Positions 1 to 8,293 of a DNA stretch of 64,000 bases are shown piece by piece; positions within the stretch are counted from its first letter, which is position 1, and each line of letters begins with the position of its first letter. This DNA comes from Planctomycetota bacterium. GTDB lineage: Bacteria; Planctomycetota; SZUA-567; JAKLDR01. The stretch lies in assembly GCA_022703445.1 (NCBI GenBank), contig JAKLDR010000010.1:16515-80514 (forward strand). Direction: 5' to 3'. The translations under genes were made by a program, and so were the position numbers. A model generated the notes under the pieces. That model did no database searches, was not told where the DNA came from, and saw only the letters and a list, made by a program, of their open reading frames with translations.

Positions 1-92
1 CCGGCGCGCTTCTGAATCCCGTTGCGCCGTGGCAACAGGGCTTTCAGCGGGGACTTACGATATCGTGCGCATCGAGACCGGTTGGGGCGCCT

Positions 93-153
93 GGTTTCTC
101 AGGCACCGTGAGAAATGAGGATTCTCACGCCGTTCTCAGATTCTCATGAGAAT
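93..153. repeat. Cluster of TTCTCA/TGAGAA boxes with 14-bp palindrome
   Basis: Six copies of TTCTCA or its complement start at 96, 109, 122, 133, 141 and 147. Positions 140-153 form the perfect palindrome ATTCTCATGAGAAT. The first box sits inside GGTTTCTCAGGC (93-104), a 12-mer that recurs exactly at 5838-5849 upstream of the HerA gene. The cluster is 120-180 bp upstream of the AAA+ gene start, so it could be an operator for that gene or part of a dispersed iteron family. Nothing else is visible in 1-275. Confidence 0.55.
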
Positions 154-275
154 GCCGTTGGCCGAGAGCGGCCCCTGCATGGCAGGGGTGTTTGACGCCG
201 AGAGCCTTTGCCCTAGAATCCTCCGGCAGCAGTGGGGACGTGCCTTCAGGCCACCACGGAGGAGGAGTCACCACC

Positions 276-2174
276 ATGATCACGGTATTGGAGAGTGAAG
301 CTGCGGGCAAGACCGCGGCACCGGGGGAATGGGCTCTGTTCACGTTTCTGATCCGCAACCTTGGCGATGTCCCCAACAGATACAGCTATCGCGCAAGCAT
401 CCATGAGGTCAAGGGCGAGAGCAGCAAGGGTCGCGACATTACGCAGGAATGGTTTGCCGCCGGCGGTGAGATCCTCGTTCCTGTGCCCCTTGGCGGGGGG
501 CAGGAAATCCAGAACGCGTCAGCGACTGGCATTCTCCATCCAACCGGCGGCGCCCCTTTCCTTGAGGTACATGTCCGCGTCCATGTTCCCGTTTCCACCT
601 TACCCACAACTGCTGACCGGTATGCTATTGTCCTTCGTTCTTCGTCGGCCGCCGATGAAACTGAATGGTCAGAGGGGCTCTACATACTGACGCTACGAAG
701 TCAACGAAGAGAGCGGCTGGCCTCAGAGGGTGCATTGCCTGGTCACACAAACACAGCCAAGAAGGACGCGCAGACCGATTCACTGGGCAAGCCGGATGCC
801 GGCGGACATGTACGCTTCTCCCACCTCAAACGGCAGCCGTTTGACCCGATTGAAGCAGGGAACGGCCTCACAGCTCTGCCAAGCCATTCAAGAAGCGGCC
901 CCGACTGGCAACAAGCACTCGCTCAACACCTCAGCAACCATCCTGCCACGGGCAAGGAATCAACGCCTATTCACCAGTACGTCTGTGCCTGTCTCCGGAC
1001 GCGAGCGGCGGTATCGGGGGCCTCCCAAGAACAACGCACGTCCTTATTGGCTGAAGCCAGGCAGGTCTACGAAGCGCTTCTTGCCCGCTATGACTGGGAG
1101 TGGTCGGCAAGATGCACCATACTTGAGGAGCTAGGACGTTGTCGGCGTGCACAATTCACCGGGAACTACGACGAGATACTCGGCATATCGCCGCACCTAT
1201 TGGATGTGCTTGAAGTGATTGACGCCGTTGCTGATAAGACTTGTAGCGTGCTGATCCTAGGCGCAACAGGCACCGGGAAGGAACTGATAGCGCAAGCGTT
1301 GCATCGCAATAGCCCACGGTGCAAAGGCCCCTTCGTAGCCGTCAATTGTTCCGTTTCCAAGACTATCGAGAATGACATGTTCGGCACATGCGCCAAGAGC
1401 TTCACTCAAGTTGAGGAAAGGCCGGGGCAGTTCGAGAACGCTCATACGGGGACGCTATTCCTCGATGAGATTGGTGACATGTCCATGGATCTCCAGCCAA
1501 CCATCCTCCGGGTTCTTGATAGCAGTGTTGTTGGAAGACTAGGAGGACGTCAGCACACGCCCTCGGATAAGTGTGGACAAGGCAGCGCGAACCATTTCGC
1601 GATTCCTATCGATGTCAGGTACGTTTGCGCCACCAACCATGATCTGGAGAAAGCTGAACGAGAGGGGACGTTTCGGGGTGAGTTGCTGGGCCGCATTTCA
1701 AGCATTCGCGTCTCCCTTCCATCGCTAGCTCAACGCCCAGAGGACATTCCAGCCTTGGCCGATTTCTTCTTGGCCAGGACAAAGCGTCACAACAATCTGC
1801 AATATGACGTCACGTTTGCCCATGATCTAATGGCGGCTCTTCGGCAATACAGTTGGCCGCGCAACGTTCGGCAACTGGAAAAGACCATTGACGCAATGGT
1901 CGCCTGTACTAGGAATACGACGGTGCTATCCTTCGCGCATTTGCCAAGTGACATCAAGAAAGCGCTAATAGATTGTAGCGGTTCCGCAAACGCGACCCAA
2001 GTGCCTGTGACCGACGCTCAGTATCTTGAGGAATTGAAGCTGTTCGCGGATGCCTTTCGGTCAACAGGAATGAATCGCTACCGCACAATGGAGATCCTTC
2101 ACTTCAGCCAAGCGACTTTCTACCGTAGGCGCGACGATGCGATCGCTGCCGGCCTACTGCCTCAGATGGACTAG
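276..2174 (+). CDS. Sigma54-activator-type AAA+ ATPase with novel N-terminal domain
   Basis: 632 residues from the ATG at 276, which follows GGAGGAGG at 258-265; an in-frame ATG at 192 has no such site. Residues about 15-145 form a presumably beta-rich domain also found at the start of the STAND protein encoded from 2729. A linker follows, then a sigma54-interaction-type AAA+ core: Walker A GATGTGKE near 329, Walker B LFLDEIGDM near 394, and a WPRNVRQLEK sensor region. The GAFTGA loop that contacts sigma54 reads KSFTQV, so sigma54 remodelling is unlikely; archaea also lack sigma54. The C-terminus has a Fis-like helix-turn-helix (NRYRTMEILHFSQATFYRR). Base composition is less GC-rich than in the following genes, suggesting transfer. 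The role is inferred: a sensor or regulator ATPase in a conflict module. Stop is TAG. Confidence 0.8.
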   Translation: MITVLESEAAGKTAAPGEWALFTFLIRNLGDVPNRYSYRASIHEVKGESSKGRDITQEWFAAGGEILVPVPLGGGQEIQNASATGILHPTGGAPFLEVHVRVHVPVSTLPTTADRYAIVLRSSSAADETEWSEGLYILTLRSQRRERLASEGALPGHTNTAKKDAQTDSLGKPDAGGHVRFSHLKRQPFDPIEAGNGLTALPSHSRSGPDWQQALAQHLSNHPATGKESTPIHQYVCACLRTRAAVSGASQEQRTSLLAEARQVYEALLARYDWEWSARCTILEELGRCRRAQFTGNYDEILGISPHLLDVLEVIDAVADKTCSVLILGATGTGKELIAQALHRNSPRCKGPFVAVNCSVSKTIENDMFGTCAKSFTQVEERPGQFENAHTGTLFLDEIGDMSMDLQPTILRVLDSSVVGRLGGRQHTPSDKCGQGSANHFAIPIDVRYVCATNHDLEKAEREGTFRGELLGRISSIRVSLPSLAQRPEDIPALADFFLARTKRHNNLQYDVTFAHDLMAALRQYSWPRNVRQLEKTIDAMVACTRNTTVLSFAHLPSDIKKALIDCSGSANATQVPVTDAQYLEELKLFADAFRSTGMNRYRTMEILHFSQATFYRRRDDAIAAGLLPQMD

Positions 2175-2663
2175 CCGCATGTTGATTCTCTTTATATCTT
2201 CTCCGCCAAGGCCGGCAAGACATCGTCCTTTGTACTCCCAGTCAAGAGCCTCGGCCTTGTACCCGGTGGCGATGAGATCTTCGACAAGTTGTGCTCTCTC
2301 AGTATCCTCCGCAGATCTCTTCTCGTATTTCTTCTCCACAGTCAACCCCAGAGGATCTATCTCGCAGGGGAGCATCGATTCTAAGTTCACGGCAGAAGCC
2401 AGCCAATATCCATCCCATTCAAGCGTGTGCGCAAGCTTGTCTGTGTCCACTATTAAGAGGGCTGGATGATCATGGTATTGTCGGGCCCGCTCTATTGCGA
2501 GACCCCGCGGACCAGTGGGCTCTCCATAGAAACACACAGGTTTGCCGTCGTGTCTGAACTCCCCATACTGCGCAATCTGTCCATACATGTAGTTCAGACA
2601 GGTTCCGGTATACAGCAGTCTGGGAGGAGCCCTTGCCTGGTTGGCGTCGATATCATGCGTCAT
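2154..2663 (-). CDS. Hypothetical protein, possible ADP-ribosyltransferase-fold
   Basis: About 169 residues. It overlaps the 3' end of the AAA+ gene by 21 bp and is transcribed divergently from the STAND gene. The ATG at 2663 lies about 26 nt from the centre of the TATA box CTTATAAAG at 2685-2693; the ATG at 2669 is an alternative. The N-terminal half follows an ART or RNA 2'-phosphotransferase-like pattern: LLYTGT, then VCFYGEP, then GLAIERARQY, then PALLIVDTDKL. This resembles the H/Y-G-T plus A-x-x-Y-A-x-x-Y plus strand layout of small DarT or ART folds. That is my pattern reading, not a database match. The placement between two ATPases sharing an N-terminal domain suggests an effector or partner. 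Confidence 0.6.
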   Translation of the reverse strand: MTHDIDANQARAPPRLLYTGTCLNYMYGQIAQYGEFRHDGKPVCFYGEPTGPRGLAIERARQYHDHPALLIVDTDKLAHTLEWDGYWLASAVNLESMLPCEIDPLGLTVEKKYEKRSAEDTERAQLVEDLIATGYKAEALDWEYKGRCLAGLGGEDIKRINMRLVHLRQ

Positions 2664-2684
2664 GCCCATATAGTAACAACGCGA

Positions 2685-2693
2685 CTTATAAAG
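2685..2693. promoter_or_regulatory. Near-palindromic TATA box, likely bidirectional
   Basis: CTTATAAAG is almost self-complementary. It is 22 nt from the minus-strand ATG at 2663 (leaderless spacing) and 36 nt from the plus-strand ATG at 2729, where a start about 26 nt downstream leaves a short leader carrying GGGGAGGG. One element could therefore drive both genes. Confidence 0.55.
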
Positions 2694-2728
2694 CTTGCTG
2701 AGAGTCGCGAAGCGGGGAGGGCAGCATA

Positions 2729-4903
2729 ATGGCTCAGCCCGCTGTCATCCGCCATCCGGACCAACCCACGCTTGTCACTGCCGGGCCAGGGGAGTGGGCA
2801 ACCGTAACGTTTGCCATCCGCAATCTCGGCCTGGAACCAGATAGCTACAGTTACGAACCATACGTGTATTCCATTCGCGGCGGGGAAAGCAAAGGGCAAG
2901 ACCTGACAGCGCAGTGGCAGGCGTTCGAAACGATCCAAGTCAACCAGTCGCTTGGTTTGGGGCAAGTGGTGCAAGCAAGCAGTGGAACCGGCGTCATTCA
3001 TCCTGCGGGTGGGAACCCGTATCTCCCTCTTGTGTTCCGGGTGCGAGTTCCTGCGGATGCTGGTCTAGTTGGAACGAAGTTTCTGCTTGGACTACGGGCA
3101 GTATCCCGCTTGGACTCTACAGAGGTGTGCGAGGCATACATCGTATTGATGGTGACCGAAGGAGCAGCGGCCAGCATTCGCCTCTACGCCGGGAGGCTCA
3201 AGACCGAGATGGAAGACACTTGGCAGCGTTTGCCAGTGTCCATTCAGTTGCCGGAGCCAGTCCCGCTTAAGGTAGCGCTTGCTTGTCACAAAGCGGCACT
3301 TGTGCCTGTCGCTGCTGACATCCATACCGGATTGTCTCTTGGGAAAGCCATAGAGCAAGCGTTGGCAGCATCTAGTGTCGTCGTCGTCCTTGGTAACGCC
3401 GGAGCTGGCAAGACCGCCTCACTGAAATGGGTTGTAAGGGAGCAGGCTATTCGACTCCTGCGATGCGATGCAGACACGACCGCTAAGGTCCCAGTCTATG
3501 TTGACCTGGGGAACTTCAGAGACTGTGCCTCGCTGGAAACCATATTGACTAAGGCCCGACCTGAAGGGGTGACGACAAAGCACTCTGTATGCTGGTTTCT
3601 CGATAGTCTGGATTTGCTCTCTGACAAGTGCACCCCCACCACTGTTCTGCGAGATGTCAAAGAAAGAGCTGCAACAGAAGATCAATTCGTGTTGTCCGCA
3701 AGGCCCACCAGTGAAATCGAAGGCTCTTTGGACAAATGGGGGCGTTCCTGGCGTATTTCCCTGTTGCCCATGGATGGTTCGGCGCGCAGACTGTGGATCG
3801 ACAAACACGCAAAAGGCGCATGGCCTAGTCTGGCCAAGTGGGAGGCCACGAACCCAGCTGCTCGCCAGTTCCTTGACACACCTCTATTCTTCGCCATGGT
3901 TCTCTCCTCTTGTCTCAACCCAAGCCATAGCCTTCCCATGAACTGCGACGTCTACCCTGGTCGTACCGGGATCATCCGCGCTTTCGTGCACTGTGCCATG
4001 GAGTGTGCGGTCAGAGATGGGCGGATTGCGAACCTCGAACGGCAGAATCTTGATCACGCCACAATCGCGGGTTTCTGGTGGTCCGTCGTAACTTCTGGTG
4101 ACGTAGACCGTTTCTTTCAAGAGCAAGAGGCGTATCATGGCTCGCGCGCCTTTGTCGACTGGACTGCGCGGAGATGGCCTGAATCCAGAGATATCCTAGT
4201 GAGGACAGGACTGCTATTCTATATGCCTTCCGAAGACGTCTATTGTGTGCCCCATCAGCTCATAGCAGAGTACTGGGCCGCCCGCCATGTCGAATCCAAG
4301 TTGTTGGAGGCCGAAGCCACGAATCGATTTGAAGACGAGGTGCTAGCACAAACAGATGATCTGCGTCCTAACATGATGATCCCGTGCGCGTTCGCGATCT
4401 TGTCATCAAGACCTAATGGCGCGACGCTTCTTCGCAGAGCACTGGACGCAATGGCCAACGTCGACGCCCTTAGCGCCTTCTGGATTACGGGGAAGGTCGG
4501 TGGACCAGACGCTAGGGATTTTCTTGTTGGGAAACTCAAAGACGCAAACGACAAGACGCGAGTGGCCGCTATGTGCGCTATGCTCGCGCTCGCTGATCCT
4601 GAGGTCCTTCCCGATATCGTTCGCGGGTTAGCAGATGCAGATCGCGGAGTCAGAACTGGTGCCGTGCTGGCTCTTATGAAATTGCGCGACCCACGCGGTT
4701 TCGAGCCATTATGCCATGCATTAGCGAGCGATGATTGTCTTGTTAGAGCGAATGCAGCAGAAGCACTGGGAGAATTTGGGGACATTCGCGCAGTTGCCTT
4801 GCTTCAGCCACTGGTCGCGGACGACAACTTCCTTGTAGCCAAGGAAGCCGCAGAAGCGATAAGCAAGCTGCAAGAGCACATGGATGGCACTAAGTCCTCT
4901 TAG
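2729..4903 (+). CDS. NACHT/STAND-like ATPase with HEAT repeats and shared N-terminal domain
   Basis: 724 residues; the ATG follows GGGGAGGG. Residues about 10-145 match the N-terminal domain of the 276-2174 protein (shared PGEW, IRNLG, YSY, SKG, HP-GG-P and RV-VP). A P-loop NTPase follows: Walker A GNAGAGKT at 222-229, Walker B WFLDSLDLL near 290, an SARPTSE sensor-like segment, and a helical arm with HQLIAEYWAARH typical of NACHT/STAND proteins. From about residue 575 there are at least four HEAT or PBS-lyase-like repeats (RVAAMCAMLAL, VRTGAVLALMKLRD, VRANAAEALGEFGD). Known relatives act as immune sensors that oligomerise on ligand. No effector domain is recognisable, so the shared N-domain or the neighbouring gene may supply that function. 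Lower GC than flanking DNA. Stop is TAG. Confidence 0.78.
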   Translation: MAQPAVIRHPDQPTLVTAGPGEWATVTFAIRNLGLEPDSYSYEPYVYSIRGGESKGQDLTAQWQAFETIQVNQSLGLGQVVQASSGTGVIHPAGGNPYLPLVFRVRVPADAGLVGTKFLLGLRAVSRLDSTEVCEAYIVLMVTEGAAASIRLYAGRLKTEMEDTWQRLPVSIQLPEPVPLKVALACHKAALVPVAADIHTGLSLGKAIEQALAASSVVVVLGNAGAGKTASLKWVVREQAIRLLRCDADTTAKVPVYVDLGNFRDCASLETILTKARPEGVTTKHSVCWFLDSLDLLSDKCTPTTVLRDVKERAATEDQFVLSARPTSEIEGSLDKWGRSWRISLLPMDGSARRLWIDKHAKGAWPSLAKWEATNPAARQFLDTPLFFAMVLSSCLNPSHSLPMNCDVYPGRTGIIRAFVHCAMECAVRDGRIANLERQNLDHATIAGFWWSVVTSGDVDRFFQEQEAYHGSRAFVDWTARRWPESRDILVRTGLLFYMPSEDVYCVPHQLIAEYWAARHVESKLLEAEATNRFEDEVLAQTDDLRPNMMIPCAFAILSSRPNGATLLRRALDAMANVDALSAFWITGKVGGPDARDFLVGKLKDANDKTRVAAMCAMLALADPEVLPDIVRGLADADRGVRTGAVLALMKLRDPRGFEPLCHALASDDCLVRANAAEALGEFGDIRAVALLQPLVADDNFLVAKEAAEAISKLQEHMDGTKSS

Positions 4904-4975
4904 CGCCACCGTGGTTCACAATACTTGCCTGCGACGCGGCAGCCTGATCGTGCAACAGAACCCTGCCCGAAGCGA

Positions 4976-5176
4976 TCATCTTCCGGCGGCCGGCACCATC
5001 TCTGATACGAGACGCACATCCACGGCCCCGCCGGCGAACACCGCCGCAAGCTCCTGGCTGAGCTGCCCTGTCACCTTCTCGTCCGTCCCCATCACCACCA
5101 CCCTGTCGAACCCCGCGGCCAGCGCCCTCCTGACATTGTGCGCCGCCTCCAGCTTGCCCGGCCCGGTATTGCCCAT
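4976..5176 (-). pseudogene. Relic of a HerA C-terminal nuclease-like domain
   Basis: A 66-codon frame that matches only the last part of the HerA-type protein encoded at 6049-8268: AAHNVRRALAAGFDRVVVMG here against AGHNVKRALAAGFGQVIVLA there, followed by similar TD-K and L--E positions. The upstream domains (ATPase, winged helix and the D-ExE core) are absent, and its 5' side is occupied by the promoter of the coiled-coil gene at 5251. Read as the decayed remnant of a second herA-like gene in the opposite orientation. Confidence 0.6.
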
Positions 5177-5198
5177 CCCGCCACTTGCCCGCGGCCGT

Positions 5199-5208
5199 CT
5201 TTATAAGC
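5199..5208 (+). promoter_or_regulatory. TATA box for coiled-coil gene
   Basis: CTTTATAAGC lies 43-52 bp before the ATG at 5251. A start 25-27 nt downstream would give a leader of about 20 nt. The core CTTATAAG is palindromic and overlaps the 5' edge of the HerA relic. Confidence 0.5.
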
Positions 5209-5250
5209 TTCCGCGCCCCAGCGTCAGCGGCCGGAGCGGGGTTGCTGGTT

Positions 5251-5757
5251 ATGGCTGTGGACGATTGCGTGACGGGCAGGCAGGAGAGGCACGCAGGCGC
5301 GCCCCTGCCGGGCTGCACGCGCACCGCCGACGTTCTCAGCGCCCGCCGGGAGTTCCTTTCCCGCAGCGTGGAGGAGATACGGGCCGACCTGGACTCGCGG
5401 CACCGGCTGCACGAAGACACGTTCTCGTCAATCGAAGCAGACCTCCGGCGGCTGCGGCTGGATCGGGGCTACCTGGACAACTGGGCGGCCGGCTACGAAC
5501 CGTCGGTGGAAAGCAGGAAGTCGGCGCTGGACAAGGGGATTGCCGACCTCCGCGAGGCCCTCGTCGGGGAAGACCTGGCCTTCTGGCGCGATTCCATCGG
5601 CCTGCACAGGGAATTGCGCGAGGCAATCGGGGCCGGCCACCTGGCCGAAGCTGCCGGGGGCCTCGCCCCCGCGGGTTTATCTCTTCCCCCCTTGGAGCAC
5701 GGCCGCGCCGCCTCCCCCCTCCGCCCCGCCTGTAAGGAGGCCCCGGGCCATGGGTAG
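5251..5757 (+). CDS. Coiled-coil hypothetical protein
   Basis: 168 residues. The ATG at 5251 is favoured over an in-frame ATG at 5185 because the latter lies upstream of the TATA box at 5199. The protein is highly charged and helical: residues about 30-130 contain long heptad-like stretches (RREFLSRSVEEIRADLDSR, ESRKSALDKGIADLREAL), predicting coiled coil. The tail is proline- and glycine-rich. No enzyme motif is visible. It is followed by the repeat-rich region and herA, so a role in replication or segregation is possible but only inferred from position. Stop is TAG. Confidence 0.6.
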   Translation: MAVDDCVTGRQERHAGAPLPGCTRTADVLSARREFLSRSVEEIRADLDSRHRLHEDTFSSIEADLRRLRLDRGYLDNWAAGYEPSVESRKSALDKGIADLREALVGEDLAFWRDSIGLHRELREAIGAGHLAEAAGGLAPAGLSLPPLEHGRAASPLRPACKEAPGHG

Positions 5758-5805
5758 GGCGATGGCTATCCCCGGCCGCCCCCCCGCCGGCCGCGGCGGC
5801 GGGAA

Positions 5806-5954
5806 GGTTTCTCGGCACGTTTCTGGGGCGCGGGAAAGGTTTCTCAGGCCCCGGCGGCCGGGCCGGGAGGTTCCTCACGTTTCTCGGCCGGGAGAGAAAG
5901 TAGGCAGGGGAAGCGTCGGTGCGGGTTTGAACAACCCAGGGGGAGGTTTCTCGG
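5806..5954. repeat. GGTTTCTC direct repeats upstream of herA, candidate origin or operator
   Basis: GGTTTCTC(A/G)G(G/C) occurs at 5806, 5838 and 5945, with a degenerate GGTTCCTCA at 5869. Additional GTTTCT cores at 5819 and 5879 form two longer composite units (5806-5828 and 5869-5889). The first three copies are 31-32 bp apart, about three helical turns. The copy at 5838 is the 12-mer also found at 93. The 290 bp between 5758 and 6048 hold no gene. Position next to herA and close to orc1/cdc6 is compatible with initiator or regulator binding sites. Confidence 0.5.
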
Positions 5955-6048
5955 AGATGGCTCGTGCGACAGACCATTGGCCGCGTTGTTGCAGGAGCTG
6001 CCCGTGGTCTAGCGGTTCCGGCCGGCCGGGCAAGGAGGTGCCTTGCCG

Positions 6049-8268
6049 ATGACCCAGGAGATAGATGAGCTGTGCCGCCGGCTGCTCCCTGTGGCAGGGG
6101 ACCGGGTGCACGAGCTGTGGGCGCTCTACCAGGGCGAGAACGCCGATGGCCGCCGCTGGGTGGAGCTGGAGCTGAGGCGTCTGGCCGCGGAGCAGCTGGG
6201 CGTCACGTTCCAGGAGACGGGGCCCATGCTGGAGCCGCCGCCAGAGGAAATCTGCGCCGGCGATTACGTCCTGGGCACCGCCACCTACAACGGCCAGGAC
6301 CGCTGGCCCTTCGGCCTCCGCGAGGAGGAATGGATCCAGCACGTGGGCGTGTTCGGCCGCTCCGGCAGCGGCAAGACCAACCTCTGCTTCGGGGTGCTCA
6401 AGGCGCTGGCCGGGCATGGCAAGCCCTTCGTGATATTCGACTGGAAGCGCAACTACAGGGACGCGGTCTCCTTCCTGCCGGGGATGGTGGTCTTTTCTGT
6501 CGGGAGGGACGTCTCGCCGTTCAGGTTCAACCCGCTCATCGTCCCGGAAGGGACGCCGCCCGGCGCGTGGCTCAAGAAGCTCATCGAGATCGTCGCGTCG
6601 GTCTACTTCCTTGGAGAGGGAGTGAAGTTCCTGCTCCAGAACGCCATCGACGCCGTCTACAGGGAGTACGGCGTCTACGACGGCACGGTTACTTCCTGGC
6701 CGACGCTGGCCGACGTGGCGGCCAGGCTGGACAAGGAGGACCCCACCGGCCGCCGCGCGGAGTGGCAGGCGTCCACCATGCGCGCGCTCGGCGCCATCAA
6801 CTTCGGCGAGTTCGGGAAGGTGGTCAACGTGCGGGAGCCGTTCCCGCTGGCCGGACTGCTGCAAAGGCAGGTGGTGCTGGAGCTGGACGCGCTCACGTCC
6901 ACGGACAAGACGTTCCTGACCGAGGCGTTCCTGCTCTGGCTCCATCACCACCAGATGGCCCAGCCCGGCCGGGAGACCTTCAAGTGCGCCGTCGTGATCG
7001 AAGAGGCGCACCACCTGCTGCTGCGGAAACGGCAGGAGATGACCGGTGAGGAAACGGCCCCGGACATTCTCCTGAGAGAGATACGGGAGCTCGGCGTCGG
7101 CATCACTCTTTTGGACCAGCACCCCTCTCTCATTTCCAAGCCCGCCCTGGGAAACTCAGGGACCACGGTCTGCATGAATTTGAAGCATGCGGATGACGTG
7201 CGGTCAGCAGGAGACGCTATGGGGCTTTTCGGGGATGACCGGAAGGCCCTCGGTGAGATACCGGTCGGCTCGGCGGTGGTGCGGTTGCAGGGACGCTGGC
7301 CGCGGCCGTTCACCGTGCGGTTCCCGCGCGTGGAGGTGAAGAAGGGCAGCGTGGACGACGCGAAGCTGCGGGAGCTGATGGACAACGCCATCCTGCGGGG
7401 CTTCCCTGGCCGGCTGGAATGCCGGATGCTCCACGAGCGGATGGCGCTGTTCCTGGAGGAGGCATGGGGCTTCTTCGGGCCTCTGCTGGAGGACGCGGGG
7501 GTGCCCGGGAACGGGCCAGGCGAAAGCCCCGGCGGCCCTGGGAAGGGCGGCGAAGAAGTGCGCAAGTGCGAGGGCGAAGACGGTGCCGCAACTGGCCGGA
7601 AGAAGGCAGGAGAAGAAGCGGAGCGGGACGGAGGCGCAGGCGGAGAAGATGCCGGGGACGGCCTGCCGCAGGCCGACTGGGAACTGCTCCGGGACGTGGC
7701 GCTGAGGCCGGCCGAGGCGACCCATGAGCGCTACGGCCGGCTGGGGCTGACGTTCTACCTGGGGAACAAGGCCCGGGATGCGCTCGTGGAGAGGGGGCTG
7801 GTGGCCGTGGTGAAGGTGAAGACCGGCAAGGGCCGGGTGAAGCTTTTCGAGCCCACTGCCGCCGGCCGGGAACTGCTGAAGATGCGCGGGGTGACCGCGA
7901 GCTGGCGCCGCGGCGGAGTGGTGCACGCTTTCTGGGTCCGCCGCGCGGCGGACACCCTGCGCCAGCAGGGCTGGACCGTTGAAGTGGAGAAAACGATCGG
8001 AGGCGGGGCGGCCGTGGACATCGTGGCCGGGAAGGAAGGCGAGGAGCTGGCCGTGGAGGTGGAAACCGGCAAGTCCGAAGCCGGCCACAACGTGAAGAGG
8101 GCGCTGGCGGCCGGCTTTGGACAGGTGATCGTGCTGGCCACTGACAAGAAGGCTGCCGCGGAACTGGTGCGGGAGATTGCCGGGAGTCCGGCCGGCCGGG
8201 TGAAGGTATGCCTGGCGGCGGCCTGGGCAGGCATCGAAGGTGCCGGCCAGGAGGCCGGTGCGGGGTGA
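6049..8268 (+). CDS. HerA-type ATPase with winged-helix and PD-(D/E)XK-like tail
   Basis: 739 residues. The ATG at 6049 follows GGAGGTG at 6034-6040; a TTG at 6043 is less likely. Domains: an N-terminal segment; a HerA/DUF87 ATPase with Walker A GRSGSGKTN from residue 103 and Walker B VVIEEAHH near 315; a low-complexity Gly/Glu linker at about 485-535; a winged helix (LGLTFYLGNKARDALVERGL); and a nuclease-like domain with AAVDIVAGKEGEELAVEVE. HerA proteins are hexameric DNA pumps that work with NurA, Mre11 and Rad50 in archaeal break processing, or act as plasmid translocases. The fused nuclease-like tail sets it apart from chromosomal HerA and points to an element-borne or defence-type translocase. 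A relic of the tail lies at 4976-5176. Confidence 0.85.
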   Translation: MTQEIDELCRRLLPVAGDRVHELWALYQGENADGRRWVELELRRLAAEQLGVTFQETGPMLEPPPEEICAGDYVLGTATYNGQDRWPFGLREEEWIQHVGVFGRSGSGKTNLCFGVLKALAGHGKPFVIFDWKRNYRDAVSFLPGMVVFSVGRDVSPFRFNPLIVPEGTPPGAWLKKLIEIVASVYFLGEGVKFLLQNAIDAVYREYGVYDGTVTSWPTLADVAARLDKEDPTGRRAEWQASTMRALGAINFGEFGKVVNVREPFPLAGLLQRQVVLELDALTSTDKTFLTEAFLLWLHHHQMAQPGRETFKCAVVIEEAHHLLLRKRQEMTGEETAPDILLREIRELGVGITLLDQHPSLISKPALGNSGTTVCMNLKHADDVRSAGDAMGLFGDDRKALGEIPVGSAVVRLQGRWPRPFTVRFPRVEVKKGSVDDAKLRELMDNAILRGFPGRLECRMLHERMALFLEEAWGFFGPLLEDAGVPGNGPGESPGGPGKGGEEVRKCEGEDGAATGRKKAGEEAERDGGAGGEDAGDGLPQADWELLRDVALRPAEATHERYGRLGLTFYLGNKARDALVERGLVAVVKVKTGKGRVKLFEPTAAGRELLKMRGVTASWRRGGVVHAFWVRRAADTLRQQGWTVEVEKTIGGGAAVDIVAGKEGEELAVEVETGKSEAGHNVKRALAAGFGQVIVLATDKKAAAELVREIAGSPAGRVKVCLAAAWAGIEGAGQEAGAG

Positions 8269-8293
8269 ATTGTGGAAACATTCTTTAGCCGGC

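Noticed and set aside
276..2174. True sigma54-dependent transcription activator
   Set aside because: The GAFTGA loop is lost and the archaeal context lacks sigma54; no -24/-12 promoter was recognised.
6005..6017. TGGTCTAGCGGTT, identical to a common tRNA D-arm segment
   Set aside because: No anticodon arm, T-arm or matching acceptor stem follows; the sequence runs directly into the herA ribosome binding site. Probably chance, or at most a tiny tRNA fragment.
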